64,000 nucleotides of DNA, from positions 248,001-312,000 of the forward strand of contig NZ_SZVO01000009.1 of NCBI RefSeq assembly GCF_005280585.1, in the 5' to 3' direction. The notes beneath the pieces were generated by a model, which saw nothing but the letters and a program-made list of their open reading frames with translations, searched no databases and was not told the DNA's origin. Below, in pieces: positions 52,941 to 61,567 of this stretch (position 1 is the stretch's first letter; each line of letters begins with the position of its first letter). This DNA is from Dyadobacter frigoris. GTDB lineage: Bacteria > Bacteroidota > Bacteroidia > Cytophagales > Spirosomataceae. A program made the position numbers and the translations under genes.

Positions 52941-55556
52941 ATGCACAACGTAACCAACTCACTCTCAATGGAAATAATGGACCCTTGGACAATTGCCTTG
53001 TATCGGATTATTCACTACATCACTAAAAATATTAAGGACACTGATGTAAAAAAACCTACGACAGTTAAAATAAACAAAATCGCAACCTGGATGAAAGAAG
53101 AGAATCTGAAGCAACCAGCGCCGCGAAATTTCAAGGAACTGCTTAGCTTAAGTAAAAAGGATTTGTATATCGAATACCTTTCGTTTCCCAACAATGTTAA
53201 AACCGAAAATCTGCCCAAGCTTGAATTGTTTTCAAAAGCGATCTTACAGCAAAACGAAAAGGTCAAAAAGCATGTAAAAGGTAGTAAGGGGGTACAACCT
53301 TTATCTTATGAGAAGTGGTCAGAAAATTGCGTTGAGGAAAATTTAAAGGTTTTCTTCGATTACACCATCAAATACAAAGCCTTAGAAAACGGGTCTAAAA
53401 TTCCCGATCTGACAATAGACGGAAAAGTTCAGTTTATAAATTATCCTGTTAGGAAAGAAAAGTTTACAAAAGGGAAGGATGATAAATATTATCTGGCATA
53501 TTATTTACGGGGGGAGTTAACTCCAAATGTTGCGATGGTTACGGTATCATGGAAAATGATAGATAAGCTATACAAACCACTTTCGGCCACATTGGAACAA
53601 GCTATTGCACCTTTTGGAAAAGACGACAATCTGATTACTTTTAAAGCAAAGGATCAAATTGACCCCCTTCCCAAAGAAAAGTCAGATTTGATTTATTTCA
53701 AGTTTGAAGTCGCAGCACCCAAAACCCACGCCGGTGTAGTCTTTCAATGTGCAATTGACTTTCTGAATTATCCAGTTCTAGCCGATGAGTTAGAGGGACA
53801 AAATGATCAATTGATTTTTGGGACCTATTCTGCTATCCGGAAAATGGATACCAAACGTCCGGTTGCCGGAGGTGTCATCCTTGTTGAGACTACAAAAGAA
53901 AGACTTAAGCGAGATTTTGACATTATAAGGAGATTTATCAGAGAAAAACCGATAGTAACGCAGCCCGATGTGCTAATCGAAAATTTTCTGAAATCTTATT
54001 ATTATTTGAGCGAAAAAATCGTAATAACACCTGACCTTACCTATGATCACAAAGACGAGAGCGTTTTTGCCGGCTGGAAAGAAATAGCAACGAATCTCGC
54101 AGGAAATTATTTAGGGGTATTTTATGTCGAACAAAAGAACTCGGATTTGCGTAAAGAAGTTTTTAGACTAAGAATTAATTCTTTGGGACACGCGGGAATA
54201 ACCCTTGCCAGCCGGGGGCTGCAATACCATGGTCTTGTTAAGGTTGATTCAGATTCCTTTAACTTACGATTTACGAATCCTGAGGGCCCCGATTTTAACT
54301 TTGTATTAAGGTATACCCAGGTACCTGAGCGCCATCTTGGAATTTACTTTGGCTATCTGCCTTTTAGAGGTATTAAAAATAAATTCAATTATGGTACCTT
54401 ATTTCTTGACAAGGTGCCTGACAATCAAAATACCGAAGGTGATCCGGTTGAAACAGATGCTGACCAAGGAATTTTTAACGACAGATATAAAAGCGCAGTC
54501 ATTTCAGGTGATAAAGATGTTTACCGAAAAGAACTGGATTCCTTTACAGAATTTATTAGCCAAAACTCTGAGCTATTGCCTGATGGCAAAATGCTTGGTA
54601 TGATCCTGTCGGAGCAAAGTCCAATTTTTAACAATAAAAGTGTTAAAGATCTTAATTTACCTAAACATATGAAGTATATAACTTTTCGTGTTCCCGAGAA
54701 AAAGAAATATGAAGAGGAAATATACAATTCAATGTTTCGATTTGAAAAATGTGATTTAACCTTCCATAATGACTATAAGGATGTAAAATTATTATCTCCG
54801 AGTAATAATTTTAATGGAAAAGTCTATTTCAACGGTAACGTAATCCTGATGATTCTTAACCCTGTTGACGAAAATGAAAAAATACTTTATACCGACAACT
54901 TTTTTACCATTCAATTGGATGCACACAAAATTGCCGGTCATAAAATCAGTAATGTCAATACGTTATTTGGAACATCAACCTGGCGAAGCGATGAGTACAT
55001 TGAATCCAAAATGATAGTTTTACGAAAAGCGGATGATAATGATAATTTGCCTGGTGTTTATCCGATGGGAGGCCATGGAGTTTCACCATCTGAAAATGAA
55101 ATCGAGGCATTAAATATTCAGGACAAAAAATATCAGGGTGCCTTTTCATACTTGTGCGGCCGTTTGAACCGTCACATTCATGTGTCGTCCGGAAATGGTA
55201 AAAAGGACCTTTTTCGGCCTAGAGATACCTCAAGCCGGGAGCCTTATATCTATGCCGCGCTTTATTTAATTAAAGAAATCAATGAGGAAAATCAAGGACA
55301 ACTGTTGCCTAAAATTAAGAGTTATCTAAATGAAGCGCTGATGCACCAATTTGCCAGTACTCATTTTGCAGGTGAAATACTTGATTACGGCCTGATTGAA
55401 AACAATGATACCGTACAAAACACGGAAGCAGTTGAAAGACTTCGTGAAATCTTAATTGAGCAGAGCGATTTAAAGAAAAAATTTAGTGACATCCCTGAGA
55501 AACTAAAAAACGTAAAAAATACTATGCAGGAGCTTTGGCCTTTCTTGAAAAATTAA
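52941..55556 (+). CDS. Unrecognised 871-aa protein with repeated beta-rich segments
   Basis: I cannot assign a family. There is no signal peptide or membrane segment, so it is probably cytoplasmic. Residues 1-110 are helical (MDPWTIALYRIIHYITKNIK, then LSLSKKDLYIEYLSF). Three segments look alike: LIFGTYSAIR...GGVILVE (291-316), IYFGYLPFRG...GTLFLDK (468-491) and LFGTSTWRS...MIVLRK (675-696), each ending a beta-rich domain with a G-containing turn and a hydrophobic strand. GLQYHGLVKVDSDSFNLRF (427-445) and SNNFNGKVYFNGNVILMIL (621-639) also match each other in pattern. Residues of about 755-871 are a charged helical tail. Base composition is AT-rich compared with neighbours. Flanks are a broken gene and TldD/TldE, suggesting an accessory gene. 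Confidence 0.75.
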   Translation: MHNVTNSLSMEIMDPWTIALYRIIHYITKNIKDTDVKKPTTVKINKIATWMKEENLKQPAPRNFKELLSLSKKDLYIEYLSFPNNVKTENLPKLELFSKAILQQNEKVKKHVKGSKGVQPLSYEKWSENCVEENLKVFFDYTIKYKALENGSKIPDLTIDGKVQFINYPVRKEKFTKGKDDKYYLAYYLRGELTPNVAMVTVSWKMIDKLYKPLSATLEQAIAPFGKDDNLITFKAKDQIDPLPKEKSDLIYFKFEVAAPKTHAGVVFQCAIDFLNYPVLADELEGQNDQLIFGTYSAIRKMDTKRPVAGGVILVETTKERLKRDFDIIRRFIREKPIVTQPDVLIENFLKSYYYLSEKIVITPDLTYDHKDESVFAGWKEIATNLAGNYLGVFYVEQKNSDLRKEVFRLRINSLGHAGITLASRGLQYHGLVKVDSDSFNLRFTNPEGPDFNFVLRYTQVPERHLGIYFGYLPFRGIKNKFNYGTLFLDKVPDNQNTEGDPVETDADQGIFNDRYKSAVISGDKDVYRKELDSFTEFISQNSELLPDGKMLGMILSEQSPIFNNKSVKDLNLPKHMKYITFRVPEKKKYEEEIYNSMFRFEKCDLTFHNDYKDVKLLSPSNNFNGKVYFNGNVILMILNPVDENEKILYTDNFFTIQLDAHKIAGHKISNVNTLFGTSTWRSDEYIESKMIVLRKADDNDNLPGVYPMGGHGVSPSENEIEALNIQDKKYQGAFSYLCGRLNRHIHVSSGNGKKDLFRPRDTSSREPYIYAALYLIKEINEENQGQLLPKIKSYLNEALMHQFASTHFAGEILDYGLIENNDTVQNTEAVERLREILIEQSDLKKKFSDIPEKLKNVKNTMQELWPFLKN

Positions 55557-55841
55557 AAAAATCAGATCAAAATCTTGAAACGCAGTGCACTGAACATATC
55601 GGTTGAGTTTTTAAATGTAAAAGCACTGGAAGGATTTTTTTGTTATAAAATGGTCGAGGTGGGACGATTACGGCTCCGATTGACCAACATGGAAATTTTT
55701 GAGTAACGATTTTCCGAAATGCTGAATCGAAAGTTCATTAAGTATAGGTAATCTGGTCAATGGGATCTTTTCTATATTTTAACAAGATTTTAACAAATTT
55801 TAATTTTCTATTTAATAAAAACAATAGTATTTTTCTTCTGC

Positions 55842-55886
55842 ATTTCTTATTGATGTCAAAATATTATTTTGACATCAATAAGAAAT
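55842..55886. repeat. Perfect 21-bp inverted repeat upstream of TldD
   Basis: ATTTCTTATTGATGTCAAAAT (55842-55862; 21 bases, arm quoted as positions 842-862) is matched by its exact reverse complement at 55866-55886, with a 3-base loop. The right arm overlaps the candidate -33 element of the TldD promoter. There is no T tract on the plus strand. It looks like an operator or a cruciform-forming site rather than a terminator. Confidence 0.65.
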
Positions 55887-55897
55887 ATCTATCTTCG
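55868..55897 (+). promoter_or_regulatory. Candidate promoter of the TldD/TldE operon
   Basis: TTTG at 55868-55871 is followed by 18 bases and then TATCTTCG at 55890-55897, close to the TTTG-N19-21-TAnnTTTG pattern. Transcription would start near 55903, 85 bases before the TTG start codon of TldD. The -33 element is inside the right arm of the 21-bp inverted repeat. Confidence 0.45.
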
Positions 55898-55987
55898 TAG
55901 ATCTGAGGATCTGTCTCTGTTTTAGCGTCGATCTGACAAAAAGGATAGTTACTACAATCATTATTTTAATTTAACCGCCACAAAAGC

Positions 55988-57628
55988 TTGAATCGTCGAG
56001 ATTTTATGCAGGCAACAGGACTGGGTGCCGGTTCGTTGATGCTGTCGCAAATACCCGTTTTCGGACGGCAGGTTCCGGTTGAGGCGCTTTTAGTGCCAGG
56101 GCTGGACATCTCCATTAAAAAACGCCTGGCTGATGCGGCTCTGAATGCCGCCAAATCCAAGGGAGCATCCTATGCCGACGTTCGCATTGGCCGTTATCTG
56201 AATCAGTTCATTATCACCCGCGAGGACAAAGTCCAGAATATTTCCAACACAGAATCCTATGGCGTCGGTGTCCGGGTTATCGTGAACGGCTGCTGGGGAT
56301 TTGCCGCTGTCGGTGAGGCCAAAACTGAAGCCGAACTGGCCAGTGTTGCCGAAGAAGCTGTGGCGATGGCCAAGGCGAATGCATTACTTTCGGATGAACC
56401 AGTTCAGCTGGCTCCGCAAAAAGGTTTTGGAGAAGTCAGCTGGAAAACGCCTATTGTAAAAAATGCTTTTGAAATACCTATTAAGGAAAAAGTGGATTTG
56501 CTGATGGCAGTCAATGGCGCTGCGCTGTCCAACGGTGCAAGTTTTGTGAACTCGCAATTTTTCCTGGTCAATGAGCAGAAATATTTCGCATCAACCGATG
56601 GCTCCTATATTGATCAGGATGTTCACCGGCTATGGCCAAGTTTTACGGTCACAGCCATTGATCCAAAAAGCGGAAAATTTGAAACCAGAGACGCATTAAG
56701 CGCCCCGATGGGTATGGGATATGAATATTTGCAGGTAAATCCGGCAGATAAAATAACCGGGATAACAACGCGCTACAATAAAGGCTACGATATGCTGGAA
56801 GACATCACACTGGCCGCCAAACAGGCAAAGCAAAAACTATCTGCCAAATCAGTAGAAGCCGGAAAGTATGATCTGGTTCTGGACCCGTCGCACACCTGGC
56901 TGACTATTCACGAATCGGTTGGGCATCCGCTGGAACTGGACCGTGTATTGGGATATGAAGCCAATTTTGCAGGAACTTCGTTTGCTACGCTTGATAAATG
57001 GAAATCTAAAAACTTTAATTACGGCAGCAAGGAGGTTAATTTTTTTGCTGATAAAACCCAGCCCGGATCGCTTGGCGCGGTGGGTTATGATGATGAAGGA
57101 GTAAAAACCAAGCGCTGGGATTTGGTTAAAGATGGTATTCTGACCAATTATATGGGCATCCGGGATCAGGTACATATCCTGGGTGAAAACGAATCGCAGG
57201 GATGTTGTTATGCAGATAGCTGGGGCTCGGTACAATTCCAGCGGATGGCTAATGTTTCGCTTGCGCCGGGAAAAGAAAAACTTTCGGTTGAGGAAATGAT
57301 CAAGGATGTTAAAAGAGGGATTTACATCATTGGAGACAGCTCTTATTCGATTGATCAGCAGCGTTATAATTTCCAGTTCAGTGGCCAGCTGGCATACGAA
57401 ATCAAGGATGGCCAAATCGCAGGAATGCTCAAAGATGTGGCTTATCAATCCAATACACAGGAATTCTGGAACTCGTGCGTGAAAATATGCGATGAAAGCG
57501 ATTACCGTTTGGGCGGATCATTTTTCGATGGGAAAGGTCAGCCGATCCAGTCTAATGCGGTGACGCATGGCAGCTCAACCGCTCGTTTTAATGGTGTCAA
57601 TGTGATTAATACCGGTCGTAAAATTTAA
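55988..57628 (+). CDS. tldD: TldD-family metalloprotease with a Tat-type leader
   Basis: The protein is 546 aa. The start is TTG at 55988: it is the only possible start after an in-frame stop at 55967, and it gives MNRRDFMQATGLGAGSLML, a clean twin-arginine signal (RRDFM then a hydrophobic stretch). The protease core has HESVGHPLELDRVLGYEANF with the TldD zinc motif HExxxH (His308, Glu309, His313). The segment ANFAGTSFAT is also conserved. TldD works with TldE as a heterodimeric peptidase; in E. coli it is cytoplasmic. Here the leader suggests export. The partner follows 9 bases downstream. Confidence 0.9.
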   Translation: MNRRDFMQATGLGAGSLMLSQIPVFGRQVPVEALLVPGLDISIKKRLADAALNAAKSKGASYADVRIGRYLNQFIITREDKVQNISNTESYGVGVRVIVNGCWGFAAVGEAKTEAELASVAEEAVAMAKANALLSDEPVQLAPQKGFGEVSWKTPIVKNAFEIPIKEKVDLLMAVNGAALSNGASFVNSQFFLVNEQKYFASTDGSYIDQDVHRLWPSFTVTAIDPKSGKFETRDALSAPMGMGYEYLQVNPADKITGITTRYNKGYDMLEDITLAAKQAKQKLSAKSVEAGKYDLVLDPSHTWLTIHESVGHPLELDRVLGYEANFAGTSFATLDKWKSKNFNYGSKEVNFFADKTQPGSLGAVGYDDEGVKTKRWDLVKDGILTNYMGIRDQVHILGENESQGCCYADSWGSVQFQRMANVSLAPGKEKLSVEEMIKDVKRGIYIIGDSSYSIDQQRYNFQFSGQLAYEIKDGQIAGMLKDVAYQSNTQEFWNSCVKICDESDYRLGGSFFDGKGQPIQSNAVTHGSSTARFNGVNVINTGRKI

Positions 57629-57637
57629 GCTATCCCC

Positions 57638-58975
57638 ATGATGATTTTATCAGAAACAGAGGCAAAATCCTTACTGCAAAAGGTTTTGAAATACTCAAAA
57701 GCAGACGAATGCGAGGTTAATTTGCAGGGTGAGAAGTGGAGTAATATCCGGTACGCACTTAATAAAGTATCAACCTGCGGATCGAAAACCTATAAAGTAT
57801 TAGCAGTTCAATCGGCATTTGGCAAAAAAGTCGGTGTGGCCACAATAGATGAATTTGACGATGCCTCTTTGGAAAAAGTAGTCAGGCGCTCAGAAGAGCT
57901 TGCTCAGCTGGCTCCTGAAAATCCTGAATATACGGGTCTGCTTGGCCCGCAGCAGTATTTGCCGCCAAGTGGTTTTATTAATTCAACAGCAAGCCTGACC
58001 TCAGTCGATCGTGCCAAAGCAGTAGGGCAAAGTATCCAGGTGGCCCGTTCTCAAAAGCAAACCGTAGCAGGTTATCTGGAAGACCGTGTCGGTTACTCGG
58101 CGATGATGAACAGCAAAGGATTATTTGCTTATTACCCAAGCGCGAAAGTCAATTTTAGTGCTACGATACGCACCGACAATGGAACGGGTTCGGGTTACGC
58201 CACACAGGGCGTTACAGATTTTGCCAAACTAAACACGGCATCGGCCACACAGATTGCACTTCAAAAAGCGGTCGGCTCGGTTGGTGCACAGGCTATTGAG
58301 CCGGGAAAGTACACCGTTATTCTCGAACCGCTCGCGGCTGCGGTATTGCTGGAACATTTATTCAGAAGCCTGGATGCCCGAAGTGCTGACGAAGGCCGGT
58401 CTTTTCTAAGTAAAGCGGGTGGGAAATCAAAACTGGGTGAACAGATCGTCGACGAAAGAGTAACGATTTATTCTGATCCAACAAACGAAGACCTGCCTTC
58501 TTCGCCATGGTCAGCCGATGGCAGAGCTCAGGAGAAAATAAGCTGGATTGAAAAAGGGGTTATTAAGAATCTTTTCTACTCACGTTACTGGGCGCAAAAA
58601 AAAGGGGTTAAGCCAGTGCCGGCGCCGACCAATTTCATGATGGCAGGCGGAACGGCTTCGTTGGAAGAATTAATCAAAAGTACCCAGCGTGGTATTCTGG
58701 TGACAAAATTCTGGTATATCCGCTCGGTTGATCCGCAATCACTTTTGGTTACGGGACTGACACGTGATGGTACTTTTTATATTGAAAACGGTAAAATAAA
58801 ACATCCGGTCAAAAATTTCAGGTTTAACGAAAGTCCGGTTATTATGCTTAACAATCTGGAAACCCTGGGGAAAGTGGAGCGCGTTGTAAGCAGTGAAGGT
58901 TCGTTTAGTAATTATCTGGTACCTGCCATGAAAATCAGGGAATTTACATTTACATCGCTCTCTGATGCGATTTGA
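57638..58975 (+). CDS. TldE/PmbA-family protein, partner of TldD
   Basis: The protein is 445 aa. It has the PmbA/TldD fold (VNLQGEKWSNIRYALNKVST) and the C-terminal beta-rich domain (KYTVILEPLAAAVLLEHLFR, where TldD has its HExxxH), but no HExxxH motif, as expected for TldE. GGTASLEELIKSTQRGILVT is a typical C-terminal segment. No signal peptide or twin-arginine motif is visible, unlike its partner. It forms an operon with the upstream TldD gene. The pair may need to be exported together. Confidence 0.88.
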   Translation: MMILSETEAKSLLQKVLKYSKADECEVNLQGEKWSNIRYALNKVSTCGSKTYKVLAVQSAFGKKVGVATIDEFDDASLEKVVRRSEELAQLAPENPEYTGLLGPQQYLPPSGFINSTASLTSVDRAKAVGQSIQVARSQKQTVAGYLEDRVGYSAMMNSKGLFAYYPSAKVNFSATIRTDNGTGSGYATQGVTDFAKLNTASATQIALQKAVGSVGAQAIEPGKYTVILEPLAAAVLLEHLFRSLDARSADEGRSFLSKAGGKSKLGEQIVDERVTIYSDPTNEDLPSSPWSADGRAQEKISWIEKGVIKNLFYSRYWAQKKGVKPVPAPTNFMMAGGTASLEELIKSTQRGILVTKFWYIRSVDPQSLLVTGLTRDGTFYIENGKIKHPVKNFRFNESPVIMLNNLETLGKVERVVSSEGSFSNYLVPAMKIREFTFTSLSDAI

Positions 58976-58994
58976 AAAAATAAAAAATATCGCA

Positions 58995-59052
58995 TAAACC
59001 AAGTGGAAGCCGGACTTAATCTCTTAACTCCGTCTGGCTTTCATATGGTTTA
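58995..59052 (-). terminator. Long imperfect hairpin between TldE and the lipoprotein gene
   Basis: TAAACCA (58995-59001) pairs with TGGTTTA (59046-59052), and the inner GAAGCC/GGCTTT and GGAC/GTCT parts continue the stem with bulges. On the minus strand the stem is followed by a T-rich tail (ATATTTTTTATTTTTTC), so it terminates the minus-strand lipoprotein gene and may also stop TldE transcription. Confidence 0.6.
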
Positions 59053-59067
59053 TCCTTTAAAGAAATG

Positions 59068-59418
59068 CTATTTCCTCTCATCAATCCAGACGAGTTTTTC
59101 ATTCGAGCGCTTTTCGAAAAAATCAGGACATTTACCATCGCCACCTCCGCCTGGGCCACCATCCGGGCTGCAAAGCGGGTTACAGTTCTCATCCAGCAAT
59201 TCACTTGGGATATCACAGCAGCGGGGCGGTATATAATATACAATTGTTCCATTGTAGGTATAACTAAAAACTTTCGCTGGCGGATTCCATACTGGATCTT
59301 TTCTTATTGAATTAATTTTTTCAACAATACAGTCCGGCCCCGCAGCCTTTTGTACATCTTCTTTTCCGCAGCCGGTAATGAAGAAAATTAATAGAAAAAC
59401 AAGACTATCATATTTCAT
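59068..59418 (-). CDS. Small lipoprotein resembling the DUF6970 family
   Basis: The protein is 116 aa from the ATG at 59418; the longer frame to 59487 gives no signal peptide. It has a lipoprotein signal (YDSLVFLLIFFITGCGKED). The rest reads CIVEKINSIRKDPVWNPPAK, then VFSYTYNGTIVYYIPPRCCD, and LCSPDGGPGGGGDGKCPDFF with LVWID at the end. This is the layout I associate with DUF6970 lipoproteins of Bacteroidota (recalled, not searched). The cysteines could form disulfides outside the inner membrane. Its role is unknown. Confidence 0.65.
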   Translation of the reverse strand: MKYDSLVFLLIFFITGCGKEDVQKAAGPDCIVEKINSIRKDPVWNPPAKVFSYTYNGTIVYYIPPRCCDIPSELLDENCNPLCSPDGGPGGGGDGKCPDFFEKRSNEKLVWIDERK

Positions 59419-59492
59419 GAGCAAGGAATTAAAATGTAAATCTAATTTTATAGGATGACAAAGTTTAGATGGATTTGGTTGTGACATGGAAG

Positions 59493-59542
59493 AAAATACA
59501 AAAAGAGGCAGTTCATTTGAACTGCCTCTTTTTGTATTTTCC
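59493..59542 (-). terminator. Strong terminator after the SDR operon
   Basis: Bases 59493-59516 pair perfectly with 59519-59542 (24 bp, 2-base loop). The arms contain GAGGCAGTTC and CTTTTTGTATTTT, so T-rich sequence follows on either strand. It lies about 70 bases past the stop of the minus-strand SDR gene and insulates the lipoprotein gene. Confidence 0.88.
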
Positions 59543-59613
59543 AGACAGGGCTCGGTATAACATTTTAGCCCCTTTGATTAATCAGAAATCTCAGTCTTTT
59601 TTTGCTGCGTTTA

Positions 59614-60372
59614 CTAGGCGTTCATTCCACCATCAATAACCTGCGTAGTGCCTGTAATAAACTGGCTGTCATCACTGGCAAGAAATAATACTAACTGACT
59701 GATTTCCTCTGGCTTGGCATATCTGCCTAGCGGGATCGTTTTTTCCAGTTCTGCTTTGGCGGCCTGCGCATGTCCCGGCGCAAAGCCTTCTTCCAATGAG
59801 CGCATCATTCTGTTATCCACTGGTGAAGGGTTAATGGTATTGACCCTTATTTTTCTGGAACCCACTTCCAGCGCCAGGTTTCTCATCATGCCCACCACCG
59901 CATGTTTGCTTGCAATGTAGGCTGAGACATTAGCACTTCCTGCAATACCGGCAACCGAAGAGGTCATAATAATACTTCCGCCATCGTTCATGTGAGGCAG
60001 CACATATTTATTGCCCAGCCAGATGCCTTTTACATTGACAGCAATCACTTTGTCAAAAATATCCTCAGGATAATCAACCGTTGGTTTGACCACACCTTCA
60101 ATGCCTGCGTTGTTAAAAAAGATATCAATCTTTCCAAAAGCACTGACAGCATCGTTTACGTAACGCTGCACATCTTCTGCTTTTGTAACATCGGCAGCAC
60201 TGTATTTTACATTGGCCGTGCCGAGTTCTGTAACCGCATCACGAAGCGATTCTTCATTCAAATCTACCAGCAGGACTTTGGCGCCCTGTTCCAGGAAAAG
60301 TCCGGCAGTTATTTTTCCAATACTTCCGGCTCCGCCGGTTATGACCGCTACTTTATTTTCTAATTTTTTCAC
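59614..60372 (-). CDS. SDR-family oxidoreductase
   Basis: The protein is 252 aa, the usual classical SDR length. The cofactor motif is VITGGAGSIGKITAG (TGxxxGxG), followed by LLVDLNEESLRDAV, where the Asp indicates NAD rather than NADP preference. FFNNAGIEG (NNAG), the catalytic Ser in IIMTSSVAGIAGSA, and YIASK (Tyr-x-x-x-Lys) are all present. The C-terminus is DDSQFITGTTQVIDGGMNA. It is the only intact structural gene of a TetR-controlled operon. The substrate is unknown, probably an alcohol or ketone. Confidence 0.9.
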   Translation of the reverse strand: MKKLENKVAVITGGAGSIGKITAGLFLEQGAKVLLVDLNEESLRDAVTELGTANVKYSAADVTKAEDVQRYVNDAVSAFGKIDIFFNNAGIEGVVKPTVDYPEDIFDKVIAVNVKGIWLGNKYVLPHMNDGGSIIMTSSVAGIAGSANVSAYIASKHAVVGMMRNLALEVGSRKIRVNTINPSPVDNRMMRSLEEGFAPGHAQAAKAELEKTIPLGRYAKPEEISQLVLFLASDDSQFITGTTQVIDGGMNA

Positions 60373-60416
60373 TTGTTCTATATTTATTTGGTGATAAATA
60401 GCAAGGATTAGTGTGC

Positions 60417-60761
60417 TTATATATTGCCGTAACTATTGGATTGGCCTCCATCAAAGGCGATGGTTTGGCCGTTAACATAAGAGCAGTCCTCGCTAATCTC
60501 TCAATGCGCCCAAAGGTTTTGAGCGTCATTTCAACATAGGCTTTTACTGCGGCTTCATCGGAAACATCGGCTATCATTGTAATGAGTTTTACCTGGGGAA
60601 ACTGCTGCTTAATGGCTGTTTTTTGTCTTTTCCAAAGAGGCTTCATTAAAATCTATCAAGGCGAGATTTGCTTCTTTTGCTGCACACTCATACGCCGTTG
60701 CAAGTCCGGGTCCCATCGCAGCACCTGTAATAACAATTGTTTTATCTTTAAGATTACTCAT
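60417..60761 (-). pseudogene. Second SDR gene with a large internal deletion
   Basis: The gene starts at the ATG at 60761 (SNLKDKTIVITGAAMGPGLA; NAD fold) and is broken in two ways. In the run of A residues around 60620 one extra base shifts the frame (EKTK then NSH-stop; the true frame continues TAIKQQFPQVKLITMIADVS). After about residue 95 (TLKTFGRI) the sequence jumps directly to the C-terminal end of an SDR (EDCSYVNGQTIAFDGGQSNS), which ends at 60417. The catalytic middle with YxxxK is gone. It lies between the intact SDR and the TetR gene. Confidence 0.8.
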
Positions 60762-60773
60762 ATCCAAATTGGT

Positions 60774-60799
60774 TTTAGTTGAAAATGAATTCGGTTAAA
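60774..60799 (-). promoter_or_regulatory. Second operator-like repeat, upstream of the SDR pseudogene
   Basis: TTTAGTTGAA (60774-60783), a 6-base spacer, and TTCGGTTAAA (60790-60799). Compared with the perfect site at 61400-61425, the right half matches 9 of 10 bases and the left half 6 of 10, with the same spacer length. It sits just before the SDR pseudogene start at 60761. Confidence 0.55.
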
Positions 60800-60809
60800 C
60801 GTTAAAATT

Positions 60810-61391
60810 TTACTGTGTAATCCCTCTCCAAAGCAAGTCAAAGCAATCGTCAAGGACTTGCTGCTTTAACGGAAATAATTTTTGAACAATCCCGGTGGAG
60901 CAGGAGCGTACTGCTCCATCAAAAAAACTGATGAGCATAATGGGTGCCAGTATTTTTATAATACCTTCCTGTTGTCCTTTTTTGAGCAGATCGTAAAGCG
61001 GTTTATTTTGATGCTCAAATTCATCCATCTGCCTGGAAAAATTGAGCTGTATATAGTTAGACTGTATATATTGATCTATAAATACGGTTTCATCATAGTG
61101 ATTGAGTCTGTAATTGAGCATGTTGATGTAAATCTGTTTCAGCGATTGCTTCACGGGCAGGCTACTATCGAATTGTGCATACATTTTTTGTGTCATTTTA
61201 TCTTCGACACTCGCGTATGCAGCCTGAACAATATCTTCTTTACTCTTGAAATAAGTGTACAAAGTGCCTGCACCTACGCCGGCTGTTTTGCTGATTCCGG
61301 CAATATTAACACCGGCAAGTCCGTGTTTGCCGGTAATTACAAATACCGACTGAATAATTTTTTCCTGTTTTACGGAGTCCAAAGGTCTCAT
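60810..61391 (-). CDS. TetR/AcrR-family repressor
   Basis: The protein is 193 aa. The N-terminal HTH is typical: EKIIQSVFVITGKHGLAGVN, then IAGISKTAGVGAGTLYTYFK and SKEDIVQAAY. The C-terminal ligand-binding part is helical (INMLNYRLNHYDETVFIDQY). A near-perfect palindrome (GTTAACCGAA-N6-TTCGGTTAAC) lies just upstream of its start, and a degenerate copy precedes the SDR genes downstream, so it probably represses itself and the SDR operon. The ligand is likely the substrate of the SDR enzymes (inference). Confidence 0.88.
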   Translation of the reverse strand: MRPLDSVKQEKIIQSVFVITGKHGLAGVNIAGISKTAGVGAGTLYTYFKSKEDIVQAAYASVEDKMTQKMYAQFDSSLPVKQSLKQIYINMLNYRLNHYDETVFIDQYIQSNYIQLNFSRQMDEFEHQNKPLYDLLKKGQQEGIIKILAPIMLISFFDGAVRSCSTGIVQKLFPLKQQVLDDCFDLLWRGITQ

Positions 61392-61399
61392 GAAGTAAA

Positions 61400-61425
61400 G
61401 TTAACCGAAATTTTATTCGGTTAAC
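61400..61425. promoter_or_regulatory. TetR operator: perfect 10-bp palindrome with 6-base spacer
   Basis: GTTAACCGAA (61400-61409) and TTCGGTTAAC (61416-61425) are exact reverse complements. The site lies nine bases upstream of the TetR start codon at 61391, where it would block transcription of the TetR gene. The same pattern recurs at 60774-60799. Confidence 0.75.
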
Positions 61426-61567
61426 GTGGAAATACGAATTATAACTTATTTTTAATTTTAAAGGATTTTTGTTCGAGGATGTGAACGGTTACGTAAAATC
61501 AGATCTAATTGAAAGAAACCGCGGCAAGGTAACTTTGCAGTCTTTTTCACAAGCAACTTTTCCGGCA

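Noticed and set aside
56849..57448. 199-aa ORF on the minus strand inside TldD
   Set aside because: It lies wholly antisense to a well-supported metalloprotease gene, has no family features, and reads as a shadow of the TldD codons.
60882..61424. 180-aa plus-strand ORF opposite the TetR gene
   Set aside because: The TetR frame has a clear HTH and a matching operator; the opposite frame is rich in Tyr, Phe and Ile without a recognisable pattern.
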